A model generated the notes under the pieces. That model saw nothing but the letters and a program-made list of their open reading frames with translations, made no database searches and had not been told where the DNA came from. The position numbers were made by a program, and so were the translations under genes. Source: CAIQPS01 sp964631965 (lineage in GTDB: Bacteria > Actinomycetota > Thermoleophilia > RBG-16-64-13). Taken from it: DNA of 36,033 bases. This document shows, in pieces, positions 24,069-32,560 of the stretch (position 1 is its first letter; every line of letters starts with the position of its first letter). The stretch is from contig CAZWAR010000015.1 of assembly GCA_964631965.1 (NCBI GenBank), forward strand, positions 1 through 36,033. Direction: 5' to 3'.

Positions 24069-25502
24069 TCAAGAACCCAGCTCTCCCCTGGAGAGAGGAG
24101 TGATCCTTTCGTCCGGGCGATAGAGCCAGGACCGAGCATACTCCCATATCTCGCTCATCTTGGCTCTATCCTCAGCCATGAGGGGGATATCGGTGGCGGG
24201 ATCCATCCCGGGTAGGACCGGCAGCACACGGTAGACGGTCCTGTCCTCGTCCCCCGGGGCGGCGGAGGTGACTGGGCCGGATGTCTTCGTCGTGGCGTCC
24301 GAGCCCTGGCCGGAGGGAACGGTGGCTGTGCCGGTGGCGGCGCTCCCCACCTGGGTGAAGAGCGGCAAGTAGCTGACCCCGGTGAGGTACGCGTGCAGGC
24401 CCGACTTCCGTACGTGCAGGTACACCACCATGCCGCTGGTGCTCACACTGTCGCCGCCCACCTCCACCGTCTGCGGGATGGAGAGAAAATCACCAACCGA
24501 GTACGCGATGTACTTGTCATTGCTCCGCGAGCTCGTCAGTGGGACCCAGTGGCCGATCGTCTGGATCACGTGAGGGTGGCAACCGATGATGACGTCCACT
24601 CCGGCCTGATCCAGTATCTTCTCCGATAGGGAGATCCGCTCGGCGCTCGGTTGCTGCTCGTAGTCGTCTCCATAATCGAGCATGGCCACCACGATGTCCG
24701 CCCCCCAGGCCCGCGCAGTACCTGCATCCTGCTGCACGGTGTCGACATCGAGCAGGTTCACGGCGAAGTCCTTCTGCTCCTCAGCCGGCAGAGAGGTGTC
24801 GACCGACATCGTGTAATCGAGGAACCCTATCCGGATCCCCTTGATGTCGACAACCACCGGGGTGCTGCGCTCGGTGCTGCTGCGCGCCGTGCCCATGTGC
24901 GCAAGGCCGGCGGCATCCAGCCGGTCGAGGGTACCGGTAATGCCTTCCCAGCCAAGATCGAGAGAGTGGGCGTTGGCCGTCCCTACCAGATCCACCCCGG
25001 CCTTTCTCAGCGCGAACGCCAGTTCCCGGGGTGCATTCGGGACGTCGGGCGAGGAGTAGCCGATATCAGGCCCGGCCAGCCGGGGACCGAGAGCAGCCAG
25101 AGTGTAGTCGGCATCTTCCAGATAGGGAGCTACCGGCGCCAGTACCGGGTCGAAGTCGTAGGATCCGTTCGACTCGTTCCAGATAGACTTGAGAAGTCCC
25201 GGCGGTGTGAGCACGTTGCCCACCGCGGCTATCGTCACATCCACGGGGCCAGCCGTGGTCGTGGTCGTGTTCGATGGTGCCGGATTGGTAACCGGCGGCT
25301 GGACGGGGGGCGCCGTTGTCGTGGTGGTCGTCTCCAGTCCAGGGATGGTGGTTGGCACGACAACCGTGGGGGGAACAGTGATCGTGACCCCTGCGTACCC
25401 GAATGCGGAAGGCTGCGTGTCTTCGGCCGGGAGGAACATCATCGGGGCACAGAGAGCGATCACCGCAAGGATGGCGCCACAAGCTTTGAGCGCATTACGC
25501 AT
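24069..25502 (-). CDS. CapA-family protein with altered active-site motifs
   Basis: A 477-aa exported protein: a signal anchor (about residues 1-25, ACGAILAVIALCAPMMFLP), then a Val/Pro/Thr linker with runs of Thr to about residue 75, then a CapA-type (poly-gamma-glutamate synthesis, metallophosphatase-fold) domain. The fold signals are clear, including the GCHPHVIQ histidine motif and SVGDFLSI. Other usual catalytic motifs are changed: the first Gly-Asp is GN (AAVGNVLTP), the usual Asn-Leu-Glu is ALG, and Asn-Asn-His is NAH. The C-terminal about 80 residues are Thr/Ser/Gly-rich plus a terminal helix. ATG 25502 is used because it starts the signal anchor. A catalytically weak or non-catalytic cell-surface protein is possible. 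Confidence 0.8.
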   Translation of the reverse strand: MRNALKACGAILAVIALCAPMMFLPAEDTQPSAFGYAGVTITVPPTVVVPTTIPGLETTTTTTAPPVQPPVTNPAPSNTTTTTAGPVDVTIAAVGNVLTPPGLLKSIWNESNGSYDFDPVLAPVAPYLEDADYTLAALGPRLAGPDIGYSSPDVPNAPRELAFALRKAGVDLVGTANAHSLDLGWEGITGTLDRLDAAGLAHMGTARSSTERSTPVVVDIKGIRIGFLDYTMSVDTSLPAEEQKDFAVNLLDVDTVQQDAGTARAWGADIVVAMLDYGDDYEQQPSAERISLSEKILDQAGVDVIIGCHPHVIQTIGHWVPLTSSRSNDKYIAYSVGDFLSIPQTVEVGGDSVSTSGMVVYLHVRKSGLHAYLTGVSYLPLFTQVGSAATGTATVPSGQGSDATTKTSGPVTSAAPGDEDRTVYRVLPVLPGMDPATDIPLMAEDRAKMSEIWEYARSWLYRPDERITPLSRGELGS

Positions 25503-25697
25503 GCCCGCATTGTAGCCCCGATAGCCTGGACCGGCCACGGTCGCCCGCAATGGAGATCGATGCCATCCAGCGGAACAACCATCAGGAGATGCTCCGCCCC
25601 GGCCGCGAGACTACGGGTGCGGAAGGCCGGGAATGTGTACAATCACTCGCTGGTGCTGCAACCGGCTGAGGCTACCAAGAGTAGAGGTAAGGATTCC

Positions 25698-27800
25698 ATG
25701 CTTGACGCTCTGCTGTATCCAAAGACGGTCGCGGTGTTGGGGGCATCGCGAACGCCCGGAAAAGTAGGCTACGCCGTCGTAGCCAATCTCATCCAGGGGG
25801 GATTCGAAGGAGACGTCGTCCCCATCAACCCATCCGGCGGTGAGTTGCTCGGGCACAGGATCTATACGAACCTCGACGAGTACGGCCGGCCCATCGACCT
25901 GAGCGTCATAGCGGTCCCCACCGGCGCCGTCAAAGGAGCCGTCATCTCCTCCCTGCGCCAGGGTGCGAAAGCAATAGTGGTCATCACAGCCGGCTTCAAG
26001 GAGGTGGGAGAGGAAGGCGCGCGCCTCGAGAAAGAGATCGCCGATCTGTGCCGCTCCTCGGGAGCCCGCATGCTGGGCCCCAACTGCTTGGGCCTCATCA
26101 ACACCCACCACGCGATGAACGCCTCGTTCGCCAGCCACATGCCGGCCACCGGGGGTATTTCGGTGGTCTCGCAGTCCGGCGCCCTCTGCACTGCCATCCT
26201 CGACTGGGCGGCTTCGCGCAAGATGGGGCTGGCCACACTGGTCAGCATCGGCAACAAGGCCGATCTCGACGAGACCGACTTCCTCTCCGCCTTTGCGGAA
26301 GACGAGAGGAGCAAAGTCGTGGTGGGCTACCTGGAGAGCATCGGCTCCGGGGACGAGTTCATCCGGGTGGCGGAATCGGTGGCCGCGGTGAAGCCCGTCG
26401 TGATTCTGAAGGCAGGGACCACGTCGGCGGGCTCCAAGGCGGCTTCCTCGCACACCGGGGCACTCGCCGGGGCCGACATCGCCTACGGGGCCGCCTTCAT
26501 GCGGGCGGGCATCATCCGCGCGGAGACGTTCGAAGCGCTCTTCGACTATGCCACCGCCCTCGCCATGCAACCTCTGCCCAAGGGCGACCGCGTGGCCATC
26601 ATCACCAATGCGGGCGGACCGGGCATCATGACCGCGGACGCCGTTGAGACGAGCGACATGAAGGTTGCCTCCCTCCACCCCGAAACTGCAGAAGGCCTGA
26701 GGGGAAAGCTGCCGCCGGCGGCCAGCGTGGGCAACCCCATCGACGTTCTGGGCGATGCCGATCCCGAACGCTATGCCATGGCCGTGGAAGCTGCCCAGAA
26801 CGATCCCTCAGTGGACGCTGTCGTCGTGATCCTGACGCCTCAAGCCATGACCCGCCCGGCCGAGACGGCCCGGGCCATCGCGGCCAAAGCCGACGGCGAG
26901 AAGCCGGTGGTCGCCAGCTTCATGGGCGGGGCCGATGTGCTGCCCGGCCGAGAAGAACTCGTGGCGGCCAACCTTCCCGACTACCCCTCGCCGGAGCGCG
27001 CCGTTGCGGCACTCAAAGCCATGGTCGACTATGCGGCATGGCGCGCGCGACCGCCGCGCGTTGTCACCCGGTTCCCGGTGAACCGGCGGCGGGTGGAGCG
27101 GGTGATCTCCCGACAGCTCCGCACCGGGCGGCTGTACGTCGGTGAGGCCAAAGCGAAGGACATTCTGCGGGCCTACGATTTCACGGTGCCTGACGGCCGT
27201 CTGGTGGCCACCGTGCAAGAGGCCATTGAGGCGGCGCCCCGCATCGGCTATCCGCTGGCCATGAAGATCGTCTCGCCCGACATCATCCACAAGTCGGACG
27301 TGGGCGGGGTCAGGCTCAACCTGAGCAGCCCCGAGGACGTGGCCGATGCGTTCGAGCTGATGATGCTCCGCATCGGCCGGCAGATGCCGGACGCGTTCCT
27401 CGAGGGCGTCTACATGGAGAAGATGGTGCCCCGGGGCCGGGAGGTGATCCTCGGGATGACCCGCGACCCGCAGTTCGGGCCCATGCTGATGTTCGGCCTG
27501 GGAGGCATCTTCGTCGAGGTGATGAAGGACGTCACCTTCCACTTGGCCCCGATCACGTCGAGTGAAGCCATGAGCATGCTCATTGGCACCCGCTCGTACA
27601 AACTCCTGGAAGGGGTCCGAGGCGAACAGGGAGTCGATCTGGCGGCCATCGGGGAGGCGCTCCAGCGCATCAGCCAACTGGTCACCGACTTCCCGGTGAT
27701 CACCGAGCTCGACATCAACCCGTTCATCGTCGGGAAGATGGGGGAAGACTCGTTCGCGGCCGACGCCCGGATCATGCTGGCACCGGGAGGTGCGCTATGA
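25698..27800 (+). CDS. Acetate-CoA ligase (ADP-forming), fused alpha-beta
   Basis: A 700-aa NDP-forming acyl-CoA synthetase that makes ATP from acyl-CoA, ADP and phosphate (or the reverse). In order: a CoA-binding Rossmann domain from residue 1 (TVAVLGASRTPGKVGYAV), succinyl-CoA ligase-like domains with the phospho-His252 in SHTGALAGAD, a short linker near 440-480, then an ATP-grasp beta domain with His531 in IIHKSDVGGV and the nucleotide-binding EVILGMTRDPQFGPMLMFG. ATG 25698 begins at the family start with AGGTAAGGA upstream. Its stop overlaps the next start (ATGA at 27797-27800). Acyl preference (acetate, branched or aryl acids) is not predictable. No fused GNAT domain, unlike PatZ-type proteins. 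Confidence 0.93.
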   Translation: MLDALLYPKTVAVLGASRTPGKVGYAVVANLIQGGFEGDVVPINPSGGELLGHRIYTNLDEYGRPIDLSVIAVPTGAVKGAVISSLRQGAKAIVVITAGFKEVGEEGARLEKEIADLCRSSGARMLGPNCLGLINTHHAMNASFASHMPATGGISVVSQSGALCTAILDWAASRKMGLATLVSIGNKADLDETDFLSAFAEDERSKVVVGYLESIGSGDEFIRVAESVAAVKPVVILKAGTTSAGSKAASSHTGALAGADIAYGAAFMRAGIIRAETFEALFDYATALAMQPLPKGDRVAIITNAGGPGIMTADAVETSDMKVASLHPETAEGLRGKLPPAASVGNPIDVLGDADPERYAMAVEAAQNDPSVDAVVVILTPQAMTRPAETARAIAAKADGEKPVVASFMGGADVLPGREELVAANLPDYPSPERAVAALKAMVDYAAWRARPPRVVTRFPVNRRRVERVISRQLRTGRLYVGEAKAKDILRAYDFTVPDGRLVATVQEAIEAAPRIGYPLAMKIVSPDIIHKSDVGGVRLNLSSPEDVADAFELMMLRIGRQMPDAFLEGVYMEKMVPRGREVILGMTRDPQFGPMLMFGLGGIFVEVMKDVTFHLAPITSSEAMSMLIGTRSYKLLEGVRGEQGVDLAAIGEALQRISQLVTDFPVITELDINPFIVGKMGEDSFAADARIMLAPGGAL

Positions 27801-29719
27801 CACGCGAAAGACCACCATACGACGCGGACTGGCAGAACCGGTACCGCACCATGGTCATGACCGCCGAAGAGGCGGTGGCGAAGATCCGGCCGGGCCAGAG
27901 AGTGTTCATCGGCACGGGCGGGGCTCAACCCCTGCATCTGGTGCGAGCCCTCGTCGCCCGGCAGCGCGAACTCGCGGATACCGAAGTGCTCCATTCGTTG
28001 ACCCTCGGCGAAGCTCCGTACGCATACAAGGAGCTGGCCGACAACTTCGTCGTGAACACGTTCTTCGTGTCGGCCAACGTTCGGGACATGATCCAGGAGG
28101 GATACGGAGAGTACACGCCGATCCCCCTGTTCGATATCCCCGCCCTGTTCGAGAGCGGGCGCATGCCTCTCGACGTCGCCCTCATCCAGGTGACGCCGCC
28201 CGACGAGCAGGGCCGTTGCAGCCTGGGCATTTCCGTGGATATCGTCAAATCGGCGGCAGCCAACGCCGGCCTGGTCATCGCCCAGGTCAATCCGCAGATG
28301 CCGTGGACGCTCGGAGACAGCCACATCAGCATCTACGACCTCGACATCCTGGTGCCGGTGGACGAGCCCCTCATCGAGACCCGGGAATTCGACTTCACCG
28401 ACAACGTGCGTTCCGGCCAAGTGGCTGAGAAGGCCTCCGAGCGCACCAGGGCCATCGGCGAGTACGTCGCCTCTCTCGTCGAGGACGGCTCCACCGTCGA
28501 GGTGGGGATAGGCCGCATCCCGCATGGCGTTGTCGAGTTCCTGAGAGACAAGAAGGACCTGGGAGTCCACACCGAGGTAGTGACCGACGCCATCCTCGAC
28601 CTCATCGAGGAGGGGGTGATCACCGGTGCCCAGAAGTCGACGGACAGGGGCAAGATCGTCACCAGTTTCGCCATGGGCACCAGGAAGCTGTACGACTACG
28701 TCGACGGCAACCCCATGTTCTCGTTCAATCCCACCGAGTACGTGAACGATCCCCACGTCATCAGCCAGCAGAACAAGATGGTGGCCATCAACACGGCCTT
28801 GGAGATCGACCTCACCGGACAGGTGTGCTCCGACTCTCTGGGCACCCGCTTCTACTCGGGCATCGGTGGCCAGGCTGACTTCAACATGGGGGCCGGGCGG
28901 TCCCAGGAGGGCAGAGCGATCATCGCCTTGCCCTCCACGGCGGAGAACGGGACCAAGTCGAGGATCGTCGCCACGCTCGCTCCGGGTGCGGGGGTCGTCA
29001 CCAGCCGGGGCTTCGTCCACTACGTGGTGACCGAGTACGGCATCGCCTACCTGCATGGCAAGAGCGTGCAGGAGCGCGCCATGGCCCTCATCACCATCGC
29101 TCACCCCGACTTCCGCGAGGAATTGCTCTCGAAGGCGGTCGAGTTCAAGTGGGTGCGGCCGGAGATGGCCGACGTCGAAGGCCGGCTCTTCGTGGGTCCC
29201 AAAGAGGTCAAGACCGCCATGCTGCTGGACGACGGGACGCTCGTGAGTTTCCGGGCGATGCAGCCCACCGACGAGAGGGAGACCAGAGACCTCTTCTACT
29301 CGCTCTCACAGGAGACCATCTACTACCGCTACATGTCGCACATGAAGCGGATCCCCCGGAAGCAACTCCAGAACTTCGTCTACGTCGACCACCGGAACGA
29401 GGTGGCCATCGTAGGAACGGTACCGGAAGCACACGGCGAGGATATTATCGCCATCGGCCGTTACTACCTCGATCAGAAGACCAACCGGGCCGAGGTGGCC
29501 TTCGTCGTACGAGACGATTGGCAGAACCGGGGTATCGGAGGCTTCATCATGCGCCACCTGGCCAACGTCGCCAAGCGGAACGGCATCTCGGGCTTCACGG
29601 CCGAGGTCATGCGGGACAACANNNNNNNNNNGCCGATGCAGGCGGTCATCAACCACTCCGGTATGAAGGTGAAGTCGACCCTGAACGAAGGGGTGTTCCA
29701 CTTCCAGATGGACTTCTGA
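27797..29719 (+). CDS. Acetyl-CoA hydrolase/CoA-transferase fused to GNAT acetyltransferase
   Basis: About 640 aa. Residues 1-470 are an acetyl-CoA hydrolase/4-hydroxybutyrate CoA-transferase-type protein. The IGTGGAQPLHLVRAL start, VEVGIGRIPHG, the NTALEIDLTGQVCSDS motif with the likely catalytic Glu336, and GGQADFNMGA are visible. Residues about 480-640 are a GNAT domain with the acetyl-CoA loop VRDDWQNRGIGG. The start overlaps the ligase stop (ATGA) with GGAGG upstream, so the two are co-translated. A 10-N run at 29622-29631 hits the GNAT domain after MRDN; homologues have one residue (usually Arg) before PM, so the true gap may be a single base. The GNAT could modify the partner ligase or other proteins (inference). 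Confidence 0.9.
   Translation: MTRERPPYDADWQNRYRTMVMTAEEAVAKIRPGQRVFIGTGGAQPLHLVRALVARQRELADTEVLHSLTLGEAPYAYKELADNFVVNTFFVSANVRDMIQEGYGEYTPIPLFDIPALFESGRMPLDVALIQVTPPDEQGRCSLGISVDIVKSAAANAGLVIAQVNPQMPWTLGDSHISIYDLDILVPVDEPLIETREFDFTDNVRSGQVAEKASERTRAIGEYVASLVEDGSTVEVGIGRIPHGVVEFLRDKKDLGVHTEVVTDAILDLIEEGVITGAQKSTDRGKIVTSFAMGTRKLYDYVDGNPMFSFNPTEYVNDPHVISQQNKMVAINTALEIDLTGQVCSDSLGTRFYSGIGGQADFNMGAGRSQEGRAIIALPSTAENGTKSRIVATLAPGAGVVTSRGFVHYVVTEYGIAYLHGKSVQERAMALITIAHPDFREELLSKAVEFKWVRPEMADVEGRLFVGPKEVKTAMLLDDGTLVSFRAMQPTDERETRDLFYSLSQETIYYRYMSHMKRIPRKQLQNFVYVDHRNEVAIVGTVPEAHGEDIIAIGRYYLDQKTNRAEVAFVVRDDWQNRGIGGFIMRHLANVAKRNGISGFTAEVMRDNXXXXPMQAVINHSGMKVKSTLNEGVFHFQMDF
29622..29631. other. Assembly gap (10 N) inside the CoA-transferase-GNAT gene
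   Basis: The reading frame is unchanged across the run. Family comparison (N-R-P-M in many GNATs) suggests that only one base is really missing, so the gap length is a placeholder. Confidence 0.92.
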
Positions 29720-29759
29720 GCGGCTTGGCGGAGTACTCGGGGGAATAGCCCCCTGCCGC

Positions 29760-30410
29760 TCAGATGCTCCTGTCCCCCGCTGGGCCCCAGCGGTCGTTCT
29801 GTGTCTTCGTCGCCCCACAGTTCCGGCAACGATAGTAGTAGATGTTGTGATAGCCCACCGCACCGGCGATCCGCAGGTGCCCCACCCTGCCCAACAGACG
29901 GCGCGTCTCGATCAGTTCCCAGTTGTGGCTGCAGCGCCGACGGTGCCACCAATCCCGGGTCCAGGTCCTGGGAGTCCCGCCGCGAGCCACGGACGACCTG
30001 ACCCGCGACACGAGGCCCGCCCCCAGACCACCGGCGAACCAGGAGAGGATCCAGGCGGTGAGGACGCCGAGCGGGGCCGGGCCCAGACTCTCCCCGGCCG
30101 CTTTGTACAGCACGAGGATGACGAGCAGTGCCGGCAGAAGGGAGTACCCCGCGGTGAAGGCCACGCTCCGCCGCCACACCGGTCCCGGGCACACGGCAGC
30201 GAAACCCATCCCGGCCAGCAGAGGCGTGGCCCCAAGAACAAGGATCTCCGAACTCGAAGGGAACCGGCCCTCCGGTCCACGCAGGATGAACCAGAAGAGG
30301 AGGGTCGGGATCGAGCCGAGAAGGCATCCGGCCAGGGCGGCCAGAGCCGTGCGCACCGCCGCCCGCGCTCGGTTCGGCCCAGGAGAACAGGCTCTTTGCT
30401 CGACATCCAT
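29760..30410 (-). CDS. Membrane protein with C-terminal zinc ribbon
   Basis: A 216-aa protein with about four hydrophobic segments (about residues 22-44, 55-75, 80-104, 112-135), then a basic linker and a C-terminal zinc-ribbon-like module. The module reads CSHNWELIE, then about thirty residues, then YYYRCRNCGATKT: Cys/His plus CxxCG, a common small bacterial zinc-binding pattern. Function unknown. ATG 30410 is preceded by GAAAGG, and upstream on the minus strand TACAAT may be a -10. It is divergent from the M28 peptidase, with 117 nt between, and convergent with the GNAT fusion. Confidence 0.72.
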   Translation of the reverse strand: MDVEQRACSPGPNRARAAVRTALAALAGCLLGSIPTLLFWFILRGPEGRFPSSSEILVLGATPLLAGMGFAAVCPGPVWRRSVAFTAGYSLLPALLVILVLYKAAGESLGPAPLGVLTAWILSWFAGGLGAGLVSRVRSSVARGGTPRTWTRDWWHRRRCSHNWELIETRRLLGRVGHLRIAGAVGYHNIYYYRCRNCGATKTQNDRWGPAGDRSI

Positions 30411-30527
30411 GACCTTTCGATTGTAGACCAGCGGCTGCGGTATCCGTCATTTCCTCCAGGCCCGTTCGTTGCTATGGTTGTACCCGTTACCCCGCGTGTC
30501 CGCCGATCGGCAGGTGAAGGAGGGAAC

Positions 30528-32474
30528 ATGAAACGGACCGCCACCGTCGTCATGCTCGCCTTGGTGCTCTCCGCCCTGGTCCTTGCGTCCGGCCCAGGCG
30601 GAGGAGCCGCAGACGCCGCGTCCGTCACCCGCTACGAGCAGACCGACGGCCGACTCGCCTACACCGGCACCTGGTACACCTTCTCCAAGACCGGCCCCTC
30701 GGCCGGTAGCTACGGGCGGGCCAGCGCGGACACCGCCTCGGTGACCGTCACCTTCGAAGGCACCTCCCTGGCCTGGATCGCCACCGAGGGCACCACCCTG
30801 GGCCAGGCCTTCGTGCGCCTGGACGACGGACCGGCTGTGCCTATCGACCTCTCCCGCTCCTCGGTGGCCTACCAGCAGAAGGTATGGGAGACCGGGACCC
30901 TTCCCGACCAAAAGCACACCGTGTACATCTGGCGCGACCCGGAGAGCGACGCCGGCAAGTTCATCAGCGTGGACGCCTTCGACGTGGAGGGGACGCTGGT
31001 GGGGCCGACGCGGGTGGAGCAGACCGACGGCCGACTCGCCTACACCGGCACCTGGTACACCTTCTCCAAGANNNNNNNNNNNNNNNNNNNNNNNNNNNNN
31101 NNNNNNNNNNNNNNNNNNNNNNNNNNNNNNNNNNNNNNNNNNNNNNNNNNNNNNNNNNNNNNNNNNNNNNNCGACGCCGGCAAGTTCATCAGCGTGGACG
31201 CCTTCGACGTGGAGGGGACGCTGGTGCAGGCGACCGCTCCCTCGATCCCCGAACGGTTCGAGCAGACCGACAGGCACCTGGCCTGGAGAGGCGACTGGCA
31301 CAAGGTGTCGCACGCCTCTTATTCGTCCGGGACAGCCTGGTACACGAACTCGCCCGACTCTTCGGTGACCATCGAGTTCGACGGGACGAGCATCAGCCTC
31401 CTCGGCAAGAAGGCCCCCACGTACGGCGTGGCCGAGGTGAGATTCGATGGCGGGCCTCCTCAGTTCGTGGACCTCTACAACCCGGTCATCATCTACAAAC
31501 AGGTCATGTGGGCGAGCGGAACCATCGCCGAGGGCCGGCACACGGTGACCCTCGCCTGGACGGGAGAGAGGAATGCGGCGGCCATACGGAGCAACATCGC
31601 TCTGGACGCCGTGGACATCGAGGGCAGCCTGCTCGTCGCCCAGGGAGCGGAGCTATCCTTCGGCCAGACCGAAGTCATGGCCCACCTTCACAAGTTGGCC
31701 GTCGACATCGGCGTCCGCCACGGCGGAAGTCCGGAAGAGATGGAGGTCGTCGACTACGGGACGGCCCACTTCGCTTCCTTGGGATACACCCCGCAGATCG
31801 AGGACGTGCCTCTTCCCGATGGCGGCACCTCACACAACGTGATCGCGGTCAAACCCGGCTCGTCCGACCTCACGATAGTTGTCGGTGCCCACATGGACAG
31901 CTACGGGGTCTCTCCCGGAGGGAACGACAACGGGTCGGGATCGGCGGCGGTGCTGGAACTGGCCCGCGCCCTCAAGGATGTCGACCTGGTTCCCACTGTG
32001 GTCTTCGTGCTGTTCGGCCATGAGGAGCCGAGAGGAGACGGGAACGCCGATCACCACCACTACGGCTCGCGTCGCTACGTGGCTGCGATGAGTACCGAGC
32101 AGAGGGCGGATTTGGTGGGCATGATCTCCCTGGATATGATCGGCGTCGGCAGCACATTCAACGTCCGCTACATGGACAGGGGGCCACGGGATCTGGTCGA
32201 CCTGCTGCTCTCCTACTCGTCGCGCACCGCGAATGGCCTCGTCTACCTCAGAGATCCCTCCACCTACGGATACAGCGATCATGAACCGTTCGAACTGGCC
32301 GGCTATCCCGCGGCCTGGCTTGAATGGCGCGTGGACGGGGCCAACCACACCTCAGGCGATACGTACGCACATTGCAGTGCAGCCAAGATCCAGCGGTCGG
32401 GCGGTCTGGTGGTGGGATTCCTCGCCGGCCTCCGTTTGGAGGACCTCCAAGAGCTCTCCGCCGCCCGACAGTAG
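30528..32474 (+). CDS. Secreted M28 metallopeptidase with repeated N-terminal modules (gapped)
   Basis: At least 648 aa as assembled. A signal peptide (residues 1 to about 30, ending near ADA) is followed by repeated beta-rich modules of about 127 aa, each starting EQTDGRLAYTGTWYTFSK or similar. Two are almost identical and one diverged module (EQTDRHLAWRGDWHKVS) follows. The C-terminal domain is an M28 aminopeptidase with ligands in GAHMDS, GGNDNGSGS, FGHEEPRG (Glu-Glu), SLDMIGVG and a late NHTSGDTY. The substrate is likely peptides outside the cell; the modules may bind glycans or the wall (inference). AAGGAGG precedes ATG 30528. The 100-N run at 31072-31171 lies within the module array, and the frame is the same on both sides. 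Confidence 0.88.
   Translation: MKRTATVVMLALVLSALVLASGPGGGAADAASVTRYEQTDGRLAYTGTWYTFSKTGPSAGSYGRASADTASVTVTFEGTSLAWIATEGTTLGQAFVRLDDGPAVPIDLSRSSVAYQQKVWETGTLPDQKHTVYIWRDPESDAGKFISVDAFDVEGTLVGPTRVEQTDGRLAYTGTWYTFSKXXXXXXXXXXXXXXXXXXXXXXXXXXXXXXXXXXDAGKFISVDAFDVEGTLVQATAPSIPERFEQTDRHLAWRGDWHKVSHASYSSGTAWYTNSPDSSVTIEFDGTSISLLGKKAPTYGVAEVRFDGGPPQFVDLYNPVIIYKQVMWASGTIAEGRHTVTLAWTGERNAAAIRSNIALDAVDIEGSLLVAQGAELSFGQTEVMAHLHKLAVDIGVRHGGSPEEMEVVDYGTAHFASLGYTPQIEDVPLPDGGTSHNVIAVKPGSSDLTIVVGAHMDSYGVSPGGNDNGSGSAAVLELARALKDVDLVPTVVFVLFGHEEPRGDGNADHHHYGSRRYVAAMSTEQRADLVGMISLDMIGVGSTFNVRYMDRGPRDLVDLLLSYSSRTANGLVYLRDPSTYGYSDHEPFELAGYPAAWLEWRVDGANHTSGDTYAHCSAAKIQRSGGLVVGFLAGLRLEDLQELSAARQ
30636..31226 (+). 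repeat. Near-identical tandem 381-bp module repeats with collapsed gap
   Basis: The 55-nt segment 30636-30690 is repeated at 31017-31071 (period 381 bp, 127 codons), and the segment starting at 30947 reappears at 31172. Identity at DNA level between copies means recent duplication or gene conversion. If there are only two copies, the missing part between 31071 and 31172 should be 256 nt, not 100; more copies would add 381 nt each. Confidence 0.85.
31072..31171. other. Assembly gap (100 N) in the module array
   Basis: A standard 100-N placeholder between two copies of a repeat. 256 and 100 leave the same remainder modulo three, which is why the frame appears continuous across it. Confidence 0.95.
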
Positions 32475-32560
32475 GGGAGAGTCCGACAGCGGCGCGGGCC
32501 GCATGACCCGGCCTGTTTCCGGGTAGCATATGCCCCAACCCTCGGGAAGGAGCTGACTCA

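Noticed and set aside
27410..29104. 564-codon minus-strand frame opposite the ligase and CoA-transferase
   Set aside because: Antisense shadow without family signatures.
30528..32474. Frameshifted or pseudogenised peptidase at the N-run
   Set aside because: The frame is the same on both sides and the flanks are module copies; the N-run is an assembly gap in a repeat.
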